Positions 55,502 through 64,000 of a DNA stretch of 64,000 nt are shown here, one piece after another. The DNA is taken from assembly GCA_030549175.1 (NCBI GenBank), contig JAUKUA010000007.1, positions 4,154,001-4,218,000 of the forward strand. Reading direction: 5' to 3'. The position numbers and the translations under genes were made by a program. Origin of the DNA: Lasiosphaeris hirsuta. Lineage: Eukaryota; Ascomycota; Sordariomycetes; Sordariales; Lasiosphaeriaceae. Each line of letters opens with the position of its first letter. Position 1 is the first letter of the stretch. The notes under the pieces were generated by a model. That model worked only from the letters and a program-made list of their open reading frames with translations, was not told the origin of the DNA and made no database searches.

Positions 55502-58500
55502 TCACAACTCGCGAACCCGCGTGGGAGCCGCCAGCTCAGAGTCCATCGGGATGGAGACTGTGATCCTAATCGTCTCCGTTTCGTAAACGGTCTCCTCGAT
55601 CGTCTGGGGAATCGCGGTCTCGATGAAGAAGACCGTCTCGGTTGCCGAAACTCTGACCTTGACCGTCCTGGTGATGGTCTCGTAGATGCGAACCGTCTTC
55701 TTCTCTAGCACGGGGAATGCGTGAGAAGCCGGGGCAGTCACCGCGGGCTCAAAGGGAGCGCACGCGGTAATCCTCGGGGCTTGGACGTAGTTATCGCACG
55801 GGTGGGCCACGTTGGGCAATTCGGTCTCGACGATGGCGGGTTCCTCCTGTAGCGCCGGGACATCGGCGTCGGGAAGCGGGACGTCGACATCGGGAAGCTC
55901 TTTGGATGAGGCATGATGACAAGCCTTGACGACATCGCTTTTCTCCTGGCCAAGGACAGGGGCCGGGTCCTCGAGTGGCTCCACCAGCTCCAATTCAGGG
56001 TCTGACGGAGCCGCCTCCAGCGGTACCGGCTCAGCGCGCGACGAAGCGTCAACCACCTCAGCTTCTTCTTCCACCTCTTGGGCGGGCTCCTCAGCTGAGT
56101 CTACTGTTTCCGGTAGAGAGCTGGGCAATGTCTCTACTCCGTCGTTAGCCGCCGAGCTATCCAAGATTTTACTCTCCGCCGATGTTCCTGACTCTTGGGT
56201 GGGTTCCGTTGGGTCCGATGAGGCAGAGGGTGTCGAAACGTCAGCTTCGACAGCCACTGCCAAAGGTTCCAAGATGGGCTCGATTATTGTGAGCTCGAGC
56301 TCATCATCAATCGCAGCATCTACCTCCTCGGCAACAGCCGAGACATCTGGGGTTTGAGCTGTTTCTGATACTTCCTCAGCTTCCTCGGCAGCTGCCGCTT
56401 CCATAGCCGACGGATCGTCGACTGGCTCTTCTCGCAGGAGAATGGATTCCAGAACCACGGCCGCCCCCGTCAGATTGTCCTGCTGGTCATTGTCGGGAGT
56501 TTGGTCGGAGGGAATGGGAAGAGCCATTTCCGGCATCGGGCTGGACGTTGGAAGCTCAGGCGCCAGACTGGACGTAAACATGTTCACCGCCTCCACTGCG
56601 GCCGAGGTACCCATAGCAGCGTCAAATACAGGCTCGACGGATGGTGCATTGGCGATAAGCTGGGTGGCAAACATAGCCACCGCAGTTTCTGGCACATTGG
56701 TCGTCGGCGCCAAGATCTCCGGGACCCGATTGACCGGGGGTTCGACCTTGGCAGCAGGAGTGTGGATCGCCACTTCAGGCTTCGCGTCGTACCGATAACT
56801 GAGCTGATCATGGCCGAAAGCAGGAGTTTGCGGTGCGGGCCGAACCATGACACAGGCCAGAAAGAGACACAAAACAATGATGGCAACGTTCTTTGGGTCC
56901 CGCAGGAGCACCTTGAACGCCTCCATCAGCAAATCGGTGAAAGAAGCGTTCTCCAAGGATCTGCGCTGAGTGTCGCGCTGCTTGCGTCTCTCGTAAATTT
57001 CCTCTGAAGGCGACCGCGGCGTCGGGGGCGGAATGTACGAGTCGGGGTGTCTGGGCCGGCTGGATGTGGCTTCACCGTGGACGGACGAAGCGGACTCGGG
57101 AAATGGCTGCGGGGTGGGCATGTCGCCATAAATTTCGCGAAAGCGCTCTTCGTCCCGGCGTCGGCGGTCCTCGGAGATGTCCATGGATTCCGAGTGCACC
57201 GATCGAGAAGATCGAGCGACTTGCATCGAGGTCGGCGAGTTGACCCGCATAATAGGACCCGAGGGTGGCTGCGGTGGTGATGCGTGCATTGCAGCGGAGG
57301 GAGGGGAGGACATGCCGGGAGATTGGCGTCGCGCCTCTGCTTCAACATAGGGAAGCTCGGAATCGGATGCGGAAGGGAGGGACTCGGCTGCCGGCTCTTC
57401 CTCTCTCGCGCTGTCCTTGTCCGCATTGTGCTCCGGCTCGCGTTCACGCTCGCGCCCCCGCTCCTGTTCCATCTCTTGTTCGAATTCCGCTTCCGCTTCA
57501 GCCTCGGCCTGGGCCTGGGCCTCGGCTTCAGCCTCTTGCTGTTGTCGTTGCTCCTCAAATTCATTCTGGAGGGCAGCTAGACGCTCGAGTTCGCCCTGCA
57601 CCACCGGTTCCACAATGGGTTCGACATCGACATCGACTCGCTCCATGTCCTTCCAGCACGCCTCCCACGCACCGGCCCTCATCAGACCATTGCTTGCGTA
57701 GACCTTGACACGGAATACTTTCCCAGGGCCAAGATCTTCGTAGCTGATTTCGCCTTTGCAAGTGTTGCACCAGTGCTTCTTGTCCTTTACGCGGCCGGTC
57801 TCGGAAGCGTAGCCATCATCACTCGCGTCATCGTCGTTCATGATGTTTGCAGGGCCGAGGTAGTGCCCGCACTCGAGAATTCGCGCTCTCCGGCGCAGTG
57901 GCAGCTCCAGAGCTTCCAGCAACCTCTCCTCAAGCACCTCAAAGTCATTTTGGGGATGCGCAAGCAGTACGCCCCGTTCGAGGACCGTGTCTCCAACACA
58001 GTCCTGCAGCTCTCGCCAGGCGTCGCGCAGAGTCTTGAGCTGCTCGGATGCCTCGTAGGCCGGCTTGCTGTCATCAAGGGCCTTGCCGTTGACCAAATCG
58101 AGACCGTTGAGGACATCGCCCCAAATCCATCGGAGCGGCAAGAGAGTAACGTGCAAGAGGATCAGCGGCGCCTCCTTACGACTCTTGAATCTTGTCGGCG
58201 TCGATCGACCCTTTGGTGAATACTGAGCTGAGACGGTTGGGCTGCCTAGATGTGACATCCTTGTGCCGCCGCTTGCAGAGTGCACCGTCTGTCGCTTGCC
58301 TGAGCGCGGCGAGGCACCGTTGAAGACGGATGGAGTGGGAGAAGTCATCTGCATAGCCCGGACCGCAGAAGGGGTGCGGAAGGGAATGCGAGTCTCGCGG
58401 CTTGTCGGCACGAAGTCATCTTTTTCGTACTGAGAGAAGCCTGAGATGATGGACACGCCCGAAATCCTGGGCGATCGGCCATTGGAGTCGTAGGACTGGC

Positions 58501-59728
58501 CAAGCGTGTAGCTGTCATTTGCAGACGCGGGCTTAGGCGCGTTGTCATTGGCGCCATCGAACGATCCAATAGAACTCCGAGCACTGCGATCACTAAAAAC
58601 ATCGTCATCGGCTTCGTGGTGCGAGCTGCTGTCTCCACCCTCATCGCCAGAGACGGACCGAGAGGGGATGCTGTGGTGAAGCTGCGAGTCGACCGACTGG
58701 CGACGGCTGTCTCCGTGGTCGTCGTATGAGCTATGCGCATCCTCTTGGCCATATCTCTCTTGGGTTCCGGTGCTTAGCAGAGAGGTGTCGGCTTCTTCTT
58801 CGTCGATTTGACTCGTCGAATCCCTGGTGTCCTCACGCATTTCGAGCTTGGCGACAACCGCCCGTGCAGCAGCTTGGATCAATGCCTCTGTACGGAGAGA
58901 TGTTTTTCTTTCGGAGAAACGAGATGGGGAGCCATAATTCCCGTCACCATCAAGGCTCACGTTCCGACTCCTAGTTGGCTTGGGGGTTTCTGCATCGTCT
59001 CCATTGAAGCTCTCTTCCTCCTCGACTGGGTCTTCGGGAGCCGCTTCGTCTTGCTCCTCGGTCGAGATCTCTTCAGTCGAGATCTCTTCAGGTTGTGTAG
59101 TTTCCTGCTCCGCGTCCACAAGAGACTCGTCTACTGCGGCAGCATCTTCTTTGACCTCATTGTCTTCGAGCTCTTGAACAGGTTCTTCGATGGGCTCCTC
59201 GACCGGTTCTTCAACGAGTTCTTCAACGGGCTCCTCGACAGGCTCGATGGCGGGCTCGATTGACTCGGCGACTTCAGCTGGGGCATCGGCCTCCACAGCT
59301 TCTTCGAGAGCCGGCTCTTGAGCTTCGGTGGGTTCGTCTTCAGCTGTGGGGATATCTTGCACCTCGACGGCTTCAGGGCCATCCTGGTCGCTGGCTCCGG
59401 CGTCGGGTTGTTCTTCCGTAATTGCCTCGTCTACTGGCGTTGACTCCTTCTCGACAGCAATCTCCCCTGGCTGCTCGTCGACAAGAGGGCTGCTTTCGCT
59501 CTCGGGCAACACATCGGCAACGTCTCCGCCAGCAGGGGGTGCGTCATTGTTATGCACCTCGTCGGCATCTTGTGGCTGGTCGGCCGCGACTAGAATGTCG
59601 ACAGTATCGGTAGCCTCCTCAGCGGGGGGAGGGCCTGATGTAGTGTTCACGTTCTCGTCCATTGGGTCGCTCAGACACGATGGATCGACATAGATCTGGA
59701 ACTCAAAATCGTCGGATTTGCGAGGCAT
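55502..59728 (-). CDS. Large acidic single-pass membrane protein of unknown function
   Basis: This is a single exon of 1,408 residues. Residues ~1-280 are very acidic, with imperfect five-residue (E/P-x-x-E-P type) repeats such as EPVEEPVEELVEEPVEEP. A folded domain at ~520-700 has a helical part (LLPLRWIWGDVLNGLDLVNG), a Cys/His pattern (ILECGHYLG and HWCNTCKGE) that could bind zinc, and KVFRVKVYASNGLMRAGAWE. A charged Glu/Gln/Arg coiled coil (~725-790) and SLENASFTDLLMEAFKVLL lead to one membrane segment (~945-965, VAIIVLCLFLACVMV). About 440 residues rich in Glu/Ser/Thr and short valine-rich strands follow. I recall similar proteins in Pezizomycotina under a 'nitrogen regulator' label whose basis I cannot see here. 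The location (ER/nuclear envelope or other) is unknown. Confidence 0.75.
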   Translation of the reverse strand: MPRKSDDFEFQIYVDPSCLSDPMDENVNTTSGPPPAEEATDTVDILVAADQPQDADEVHNNDAPPAGGDVADVLPESESSPLVDEQPGEIAVEKESTPVDEAITEEQPDAGASDQDGPEAVEVQDIPTAEDEPTEAQEPALEEAVEADAPAEVAESIEPAIEPVEEPVEELVEEPVEEPIEEPVQELEDNEVKEDAAAVDESLVDAEQETTQPEEISTEEISTEEQDEAAPEDPVEEEESFNGDDAETPKPTRSRNVSLDGDGNYGSPSRFSERKTSLRTEALIQAAARAVVAKLEMREDTRDSTSQIDEEEADTSLLSTGTQERYGQEDAHSSYDDHGDSRRQSVDSQLHHSIPSRSVSGDEGGDSSSHHEADDDVFSDRSARSSIGSFDGANDNAPKPASANDSYTLGQSYDSNGRSPRISGVSIISGFSQYEKDDFVPTSRETRIPFRTPSAVRAMQMTSPTPSVFNGASPRSGKRQTVHSASGGTRMSHLGSPTVSAQYSPKGRSTPTRFKSRKEAPLILLHVTLLPLRWIWGDVLNGLDLVNGKALDDSKPAYEASEQLKTLRDAWRELQDCVGDTVLERGVLLAHPQNDFEVLEERLLEALELPLRRRARILECGHYLGPANIMNDDDASDDGYASETGRVKDKKHWCNTCKGEISYEDLGPGKVFRVKVYASNGLMRAGAWEACWKDMERVDVDVEPIVEPVVQGELERLAALQNEFEEQRQQQEAEAEAQAQAEAEAEAEFEQEMEQERGREREREPEHNADKDSAREEEPAAESLPSASDSELPYVEAEARRQSPGMSSPPSAAMHASPPQPPSGPIMRVNSPTSMQVARSSRSVHSESMDISEDRRRRDEERFREIYGDMPTPQPFPESASSVHGEATSSRPRHPDSYIPPPTPRSPSEEIYERRKQRDTQRRSLENASFTDLLMEAFKVLLRDPKNVAIIVLCLFLACVMVRPAPQTPAFGHDQLSYRYDAKPEVAIHTPAAKVEPPVNRVPEILAPTTNVPETAVAMFATQLIANAPSVEPVFDAAMGTSAAVEAVNMFTSSLAPELPTSSPMPEMALPIPSDQTPDNDQQDNLTGAAVVLESILLREEPVDDPSAMEAAAAEEAEEVSETAQTPDVSAVAEEVDAAIDDELELTIIEPILEPLAVAVEADVSTPSASSDPTEPTQESGTSAESKILDSSAANDGVETLPSSLPETVDSAEEPAQEVEEEAEVVDASSRAEPVPLEAAPSDPELELVEPLEDPAPVLGQEKSDVVKACHHASSKELPDVDVPLPDADVPALQEEPAIVETELPNVAHPCDNYVQAPRITACAPFEPAVTAPASHAFPVLEKKTVRIYETITRTVKVRVSATETVFFIETAIPQTIEETVYETETIRITVSIPMDSELAAPTRVREL

Positions 59729-61132
59729 TGGAATGGCGGAAACTCTCGGCAGGGAGAGCTTGTTAAGCGTTGTTTATATCAGTCGGCCTGCCTTTTGCTG
59801 GGAGCTCTGGCAACGACCGGTCCCAATGAGATGCAGAAGCAAAGAGGCTAAAGCCACGATGCGCTGGCAGTGATTGAGTAAAAAGGCGGGCGGATGTGTT
59901 GTTTTGGTCAATGCAATGCTACCACTGGCTCGTTGGTTGCAGAAGTGAAGGCAAGTCACGGCTATTCGTCGTGGGTTGTGTCAACACGCGTTGCTGCGAC
60001 AACAGCGCTCCACAGTCCGCAAAATCAGGTGGGCTGGGGCTGGGGCTGGGGCCGGGGCCTTCCCGCTGTCAATCTGCCGCTGAGCAACGTCCAGCGACAC
60101 GACAATGTCAATCTTCTTTAGCGCCTGGTGCAGAAGTCTGGGCGCGTCGCAACGAAAAGAGAAACCGGAAAACTATTGGAGCGCAAGTAATCATTTTGAA
60201 ATGGATTTGCGCCCTTATTTAGTATGAAGCCGGCCGTCTATATAATCCAAAACTGGTTTCCTCGCTCTGTCTGTTACTGCATTGAGCCGCCAGAACCACG
60301 CAAGCTAAGTTACTGTATGTAGTACGTATTCTGACAAGAAAAAAAATGGGGCCATTGGAGCTGCCGAGGGAAATCCACTGTGATCTTTTTCGAGGTCAAA
60401 CTGCAAGGGAATCCATCTTCAGTCTGAGGTGTCTATTTGTTTTTCCATGGGTCGCGCTGATGCTCGAGAGAAAAAAACTGATCGTGCCGCTGTGGGACTG
60501 ACGTCATGACGTTTGCCAGTCTGCTAGCCAATTCACGCACTGTCAGCGGGCCAATCCTTGCCATCGTGCCGTCTTCGACAAACCTGAAAGTTCCAGACCT
60601 TCTCCTGCAGGCGATCTTCAGGGACCGAAGAACCGGGTCCTCTCTTGAAACCTTATCATGCCATCGCATAATTACTTGCCAACCCTTGGATCCCAACTTG
60701 CTGAGGGCCGCTCTCTGCGAGTCAATGCTTGGACACCTGCCCGGTTTATGGCAGAATTGCGCCTGATAGGTTCAGCCTCTAAACACATTTGCTCCTGCCA
60801 TTGGAAGGTGTGTGATTGCACATGGCTTCCATGCGATGCGACGATGCGACCCGAGGCGAATTATTCTTGCTGACCACTCACCCGCCTGGCACCAAACGCC
60901 TTCTGGACTCAATCAGGTTTGCGACCCAGCTGCGCTACCCAAGAAGGCGGAGCTACTTGCTGCCAAGCGGCACGAGATAAGCTCGGGGAGGTGTGGTATA
61001 GGTAAGCTGTTGCCATATAAATGACTCGACAACTTCTCCTTTTTGTCACCCTCGATACCCATTCGATCATTTCTCTTCCTCTTTGGAATATCTGCATCAT
61101 TTTTCCAAGAATATCCTCGGCAGCTTTTCGGG
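59729..61132. other. Divergent intergenic region
   Basis: Upstream regions of the acidic membrane protein (minus) and the amylase (plus). A minus-strand frame at 60433-60696 reads protein-like (87 codons) but lacks recognised similarity, splice partners or promoter signals. GGGGCTGGGGCTGGGGCCGGGG near 60037-60058 is a G-rich repeat. Confidence 0.5.
61016..61021 (+). promoter_or_regulatory. TATA box of the alpha-amylase gene
   Basis: TATAAA lies 112 bases before the ATG at 61133, with a pyrimidine-rich stretch (61030-61085) between, a usual fungal arrangement. Confidence 0.6.
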
Positions 61133-62887
61133 ATGGGTGAACACGCGCAGGAGCCAACCCCTGAAAACATGACGATGATGCAGGGGTTCGAATGGTATGT
61201 CCCTGCAGACCAGAAGCACTGGGTGCGTCTCGAGAAGCATGTCCCCCAGCTCAAGCAATGGGGAATCGACAATATCTGGGTTCCTCCAGGGTAGCTACAG
61301 CCAGACTCCTGCCGCAGCCATTTGCACCCACTGACGCTCCCCTAGATGCAAGGGCTCATCAAAGGAGGGAAACGGCTATGACATCTACGATCTCTATGAC
61401 CTCGGCGAGTTTGACCAAAAGGGGTCGGTCGCCACCAAGTGGGGCACCAAAGAGGAACTCCTAAAGCTCGCCCACACGGCAAAGAAGTCGGGAGTCGGAC
61501 TCTACTGGGATGCCGTTCTCAACCACAAGTTCGCCGCCGACCACCGGGAAAAGTGCCAGGCGGTCGAGGTTGACCCCGAAAACCGCAACGAATTCGTAAG
61601 CGGCCAGTATGAGATCGATGCTTGGGTCGGATTCGACTTTCCCGGGAGGGGGGACAAGTACAGCGAAATGAAGTACCACTGGTACCACTTCAGCGGCGTG
61701 GACTTCAATGCCGCCAACGACCAGAGCGCCATCTACAAGATATTGGGCGACAAGTCACCGGGCTGGGCCAAGACGCCCGACGTGGATGGCGAGAAGGGCA
61801 ACTACGACTACCTCATGGGCTCTGATCTCGACTACTCGCACCCCGAAGTAGAGCAGGATGTCCTGGCTTGGGGGAAATGGCTCGCAAAGGAGATACCACT
61901 TCGGGGTATCCGATTTGACGCCATCAAGCACTACAGCGAAGAGTTTCTCCAGAAGTTCATTATCGAGCTGGATGAGGAGTTTGGCCAGGGGTGGTTCTTT
62001 GTCGGGGAGTTCTGGAAGGATTCGCTCAGCGACATGGTATGTCTCGGGCAGTGCGTGTCCGAGAGCTTTGCTGACACAAGTTAGACGGGCTACCTCGACC
62101 GCATGGGTCACAAATTCTCGCTCTTCGATGCGCCGCTGGTGTACAACTTCAGTAAGCTCAGCCAAGCCAGCAGCGCAGATTTGCGCCAGGTCTTCGATGA
62201 CACGTTGGTGCAAACCGCTCCCATCTCAGCCGTGGTATGTCTCCCTCTCCGCCCCCGAATCCCACGGCTAACCAGAGCCTCCTTGCTGCCAGACACTTGT
62301 CATGAACCATGACACCCAACCCTACCAAGCCCTAGAGGCGGCCATCGAGGGCTGGTTCAAGCCACTAGCCTACGCCCTCATCCTCCTGCGCGACACAGGG
62401 TATCCCTGTGTCTGGTACGGCGACCTGTACGGCATCAAGGGCGAGCACCCGTTCCCGCCATCCTGCGGCGGGGCTTTGCCCAAGCTCATGCTAGCCCGCA
62501 AGCTGTATGCCTACGGAAAGCAAGCCGACTACTTTGACTTTGCGACGTGCATCGGCTGGGTGCGCTACGGGACTTGGGACCGCAGATGGGGCTGTGCCAC
62601 GGTCGTCAGCAACGCCGGCCCCGGGTCCAAGAGGATGCACGTCGGCGAGATGCATGCTGGCGAGCGATGGACCGATGTCCTCGGCTGGGAGACGCAGGAG
62701 GTGGTCATTGGGGAAGATGGCTGCGGCGACTTTACCTGTGGGCAGACCAGTGTGAGCGTCTGGGTGAATAAGGATGCTGAAGGCCGGGACAGGTTCTTGC
62801 AGGAGTTGTGAGTTGACATTTCCCCCCTCTATCTCCAGGCTTTGACTAACACGTGGAAACAGCGATAGCAACATTTACGAAGAGTGA
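61133..62887 (+). CDS. GH13 alpha-amylase, intracellular type
   Basis: Exons 61133-61290, 61346-62036, 62085-62234, 62293-62807 and 62863-62887 join in phase to 512 residues. The sequence follows the bacterial-like GH13_5 pattern: MMQGFEWYVPADQKHW, WVPPG|CKGSSKEGNGYDIYDL, WDAVLNHK (region I), GIRFDAIKH with the nucleophile Asp (~243), FFVGEFWKD with the acid/base Glu (~274) and VMNHDTQP with the third catalytic Asp (~338). The usual FVDNHDT is replaced by LVMNHDT. There is no signal peptide: homology starts within 15 residues of the Met. Related fungal intracellular amylases take part in alpha-1,3-glucan or glycogen metabolism rather than starch feeding; assignment to that role is inferred. 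Confidence 0.93.
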
Positions 62888-63641
62888 TAGGTCAGGTATA
62901 AGTACAACAACTGCTAGCAATCTGCTGGTAATGAATTAATAAGCCGAGGGACCTCCGAAATAAATGTCTTCTTTGCTGATATCCACGTCTTGTTCTGTGC
63001 GGAATAATACATAGCGGGGATAAGGGATTTCAGCTCTAGGGTCGAGACCACATGGCATCTTGGGTTTCCTGAACAAATGCCACAGACTCTATTGCCAGCT
63101 TGTCAGCTTGGAGCGACCAGCGAATGCGGTCGCAATCTCGCCGGGAATCACGAGAGCAAAAAGAGGTCAGGAAAGCAGGCGCAGAGCCTCCAGTCCACCC
63201 TCGCCGTCACAAATCATACCACAATACAGCGGCAGCGTAGGTAGGCGGAATAGCAGAATTCAATCGAGGCGAAGAATCGAGCATCGGCCTCCATTCAAAT
63301 TGCATCGGAAAGGGCAAGATTTGGGGCAGTGCCTTTGGAATGATGCCCAAATGCACCACACTGCACCACACCGCACCCACGGAACGAAGCGACAGCAGCA
63401 CCAGCCTATTACGATAGCCAACGCCCTGGAAGATGCCTGCGTTGGCGGCGGCAGTGCTGTTGCAAGCCCACATTGGATGTTGCAGCCCCACCTACCAACA
63501 CACCCGTTGAGAAAATGGGCATGAGACACCCTCTCTCCCCAGGTTCCCACCATCCTGCACTTCCCTCCCAACCTGCACTTGCCATACGATCAAGGTCAAG
63601 TCGCGACGTCAGCTGTTGTGTCATAACCACCCGTAGAAACG
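62888..63641. other. Intergenic region
   Basis: 3' UTR of the amylase gene and promoter of the right-edge gene. No CDS recognised. Confidence 0.5.
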
Positions 63642-64000
63642 ATGAATCCTATCTCGGATGAGAAAATACCTGCAACCGGCCTTACCGTCCTCTTCGACCC
63701 GGGTCAATCTGCCTGCCTCGAGTAAGATTTGATAATGCCTACGCTGAAATAAGCCCGCTGACCTGAAATTTGAAGTATTGCATTTGTGCACGGATTCACC
63801 GGCCATCCAACTCGGACTTGGACTCACCAAAAGGGTGATGCGCAAAACATCAGCAACTCCGGCGATGAAAATACGGCAGAGCCCCCCTCCAAAATCCGGA
63901 AGGTCAAATTCTTCTCCAGCTCTCGTCAGGGCACCCCTGTTTGCTGGCCGCGAGATATGCTTCCAGTGACCATCCCTCATGGACGGGTCTTGACCTACGG
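63642..64000 (+). CDS. N-terminal end of a second alpha/beta-hydrolase-type (NLR-like) protein, cut by the window edge
   Basis: Exons 63642-63721 and 63776-64000 join in phase (CL|D|IAFVHGFTGHP) across a 54-nt intron with donor GTAAGA, a CTGAC branch and AAG acceptor. The protein starts MNPISDEKIPATGLTVLFDP, then IAFVHGFTGHPTRTWTHQKG, a variable loop, and CWPRDMLPVTIPHGRVLTYG before the edge. This is the start of the SesB-like hydrolase/lipase domain found at the N-terminus of many fungal NLR and ankyrin/TPR STAND proteins: strand, VHG-x-x-GHP oxyanion loop, W-P-x-D-L/M-L-P and R-x-L-T-Y-G. The nucleophile Ser and any NB-ARC/NACHT and repeats would lie outside. It belongs to the same domain family as the left-edge gene but is only distantly similar to it. 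Confidence 0.85.

Noticed and set aside
60433..60696. 87-codon minus-strand open frame upstream of the amylase gene
   Set aside because: The composition is plausible but there is no recognised similarity and no splice or promoter evidence.

Overview
The window looks like nuclear DNA of a filamentous ascomycete (Pezizomycotina), most likely a Sordariomycete; the class is inferred. Most protein genes are interrupted by short introns (mostly 44-93 nt) with GT...AG ends and often a CTAAC/CTGAC-type branch site. The families are typical of such fungi: NACHT-type NLRs, Zn2Cys6 regulators, a fungal DOCK protein, an HNH relic and a Fot1/pogo-type transposon. Some lesions look like repeat-induced point mutation (RIP).

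Positions 1-18 kb are accessory. A large NLR gene (alpha/beta-hydrolase, NACHT and WD40-like regions, minus strand) runs off the left edge. It is followed by a Fot1/pogo-like DNA transposon with 29-bp inverted repeats whose transposase has lost its catalytic core, an AT-rich degenerate stretch, a three-exon gene of an uncharacterised fungal family, a LINE endonuclease relic, a multi-pass membrane protein, a small inverted-repeat element and an HNH-nuclease pseudogene carrying RIP-type stops. A tRNA-Trp (anticodon CCA) at 18.3 kb marks the change of character.

Positions 20-63 kb are a mostly conserved core: a DOCK-family Rho/Rac GEF (20.7-27.2 kb), a putative Golgi glycosyltransferase (29.3-31.0), a C2H2 zinc-finger protein (32.4-33.7, minus), a small 70-aa two-exon gene (35.4-35.7), a regulator with two tandem Zn2Cys6 clusters (35.8-38.8, minus), a nitrilase divergent from it (39.8-41.3), a serine-rich fungal protein (42.1-43.4, minus), the mismatch-repair/meiotic protein MLH3 (44.7-47.8), the vacuolar tethering subunit VPS11 (48.1-51.4), lipoate-protein ligase (51.5-52.8, minus) divergent from chorismate synthase ARO2 (53.3-54.7), a large acidic single-pass membrane protein (55.5-59.7, minus) and an intracellular-type GH13 alpha-amylase (61.1-62.9).

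At the right edge (63.6 kb) a second gene begins with the same type of alpha/beta-hydrolase domain as the left-edge NLR, so NLR-type immunity/incompatibility genes bracket the window. Exon limits were derived by hand from splice signals and phase. In most cases all junctions of a gene keep one reading frame, but none has been confirmed with transcripts.
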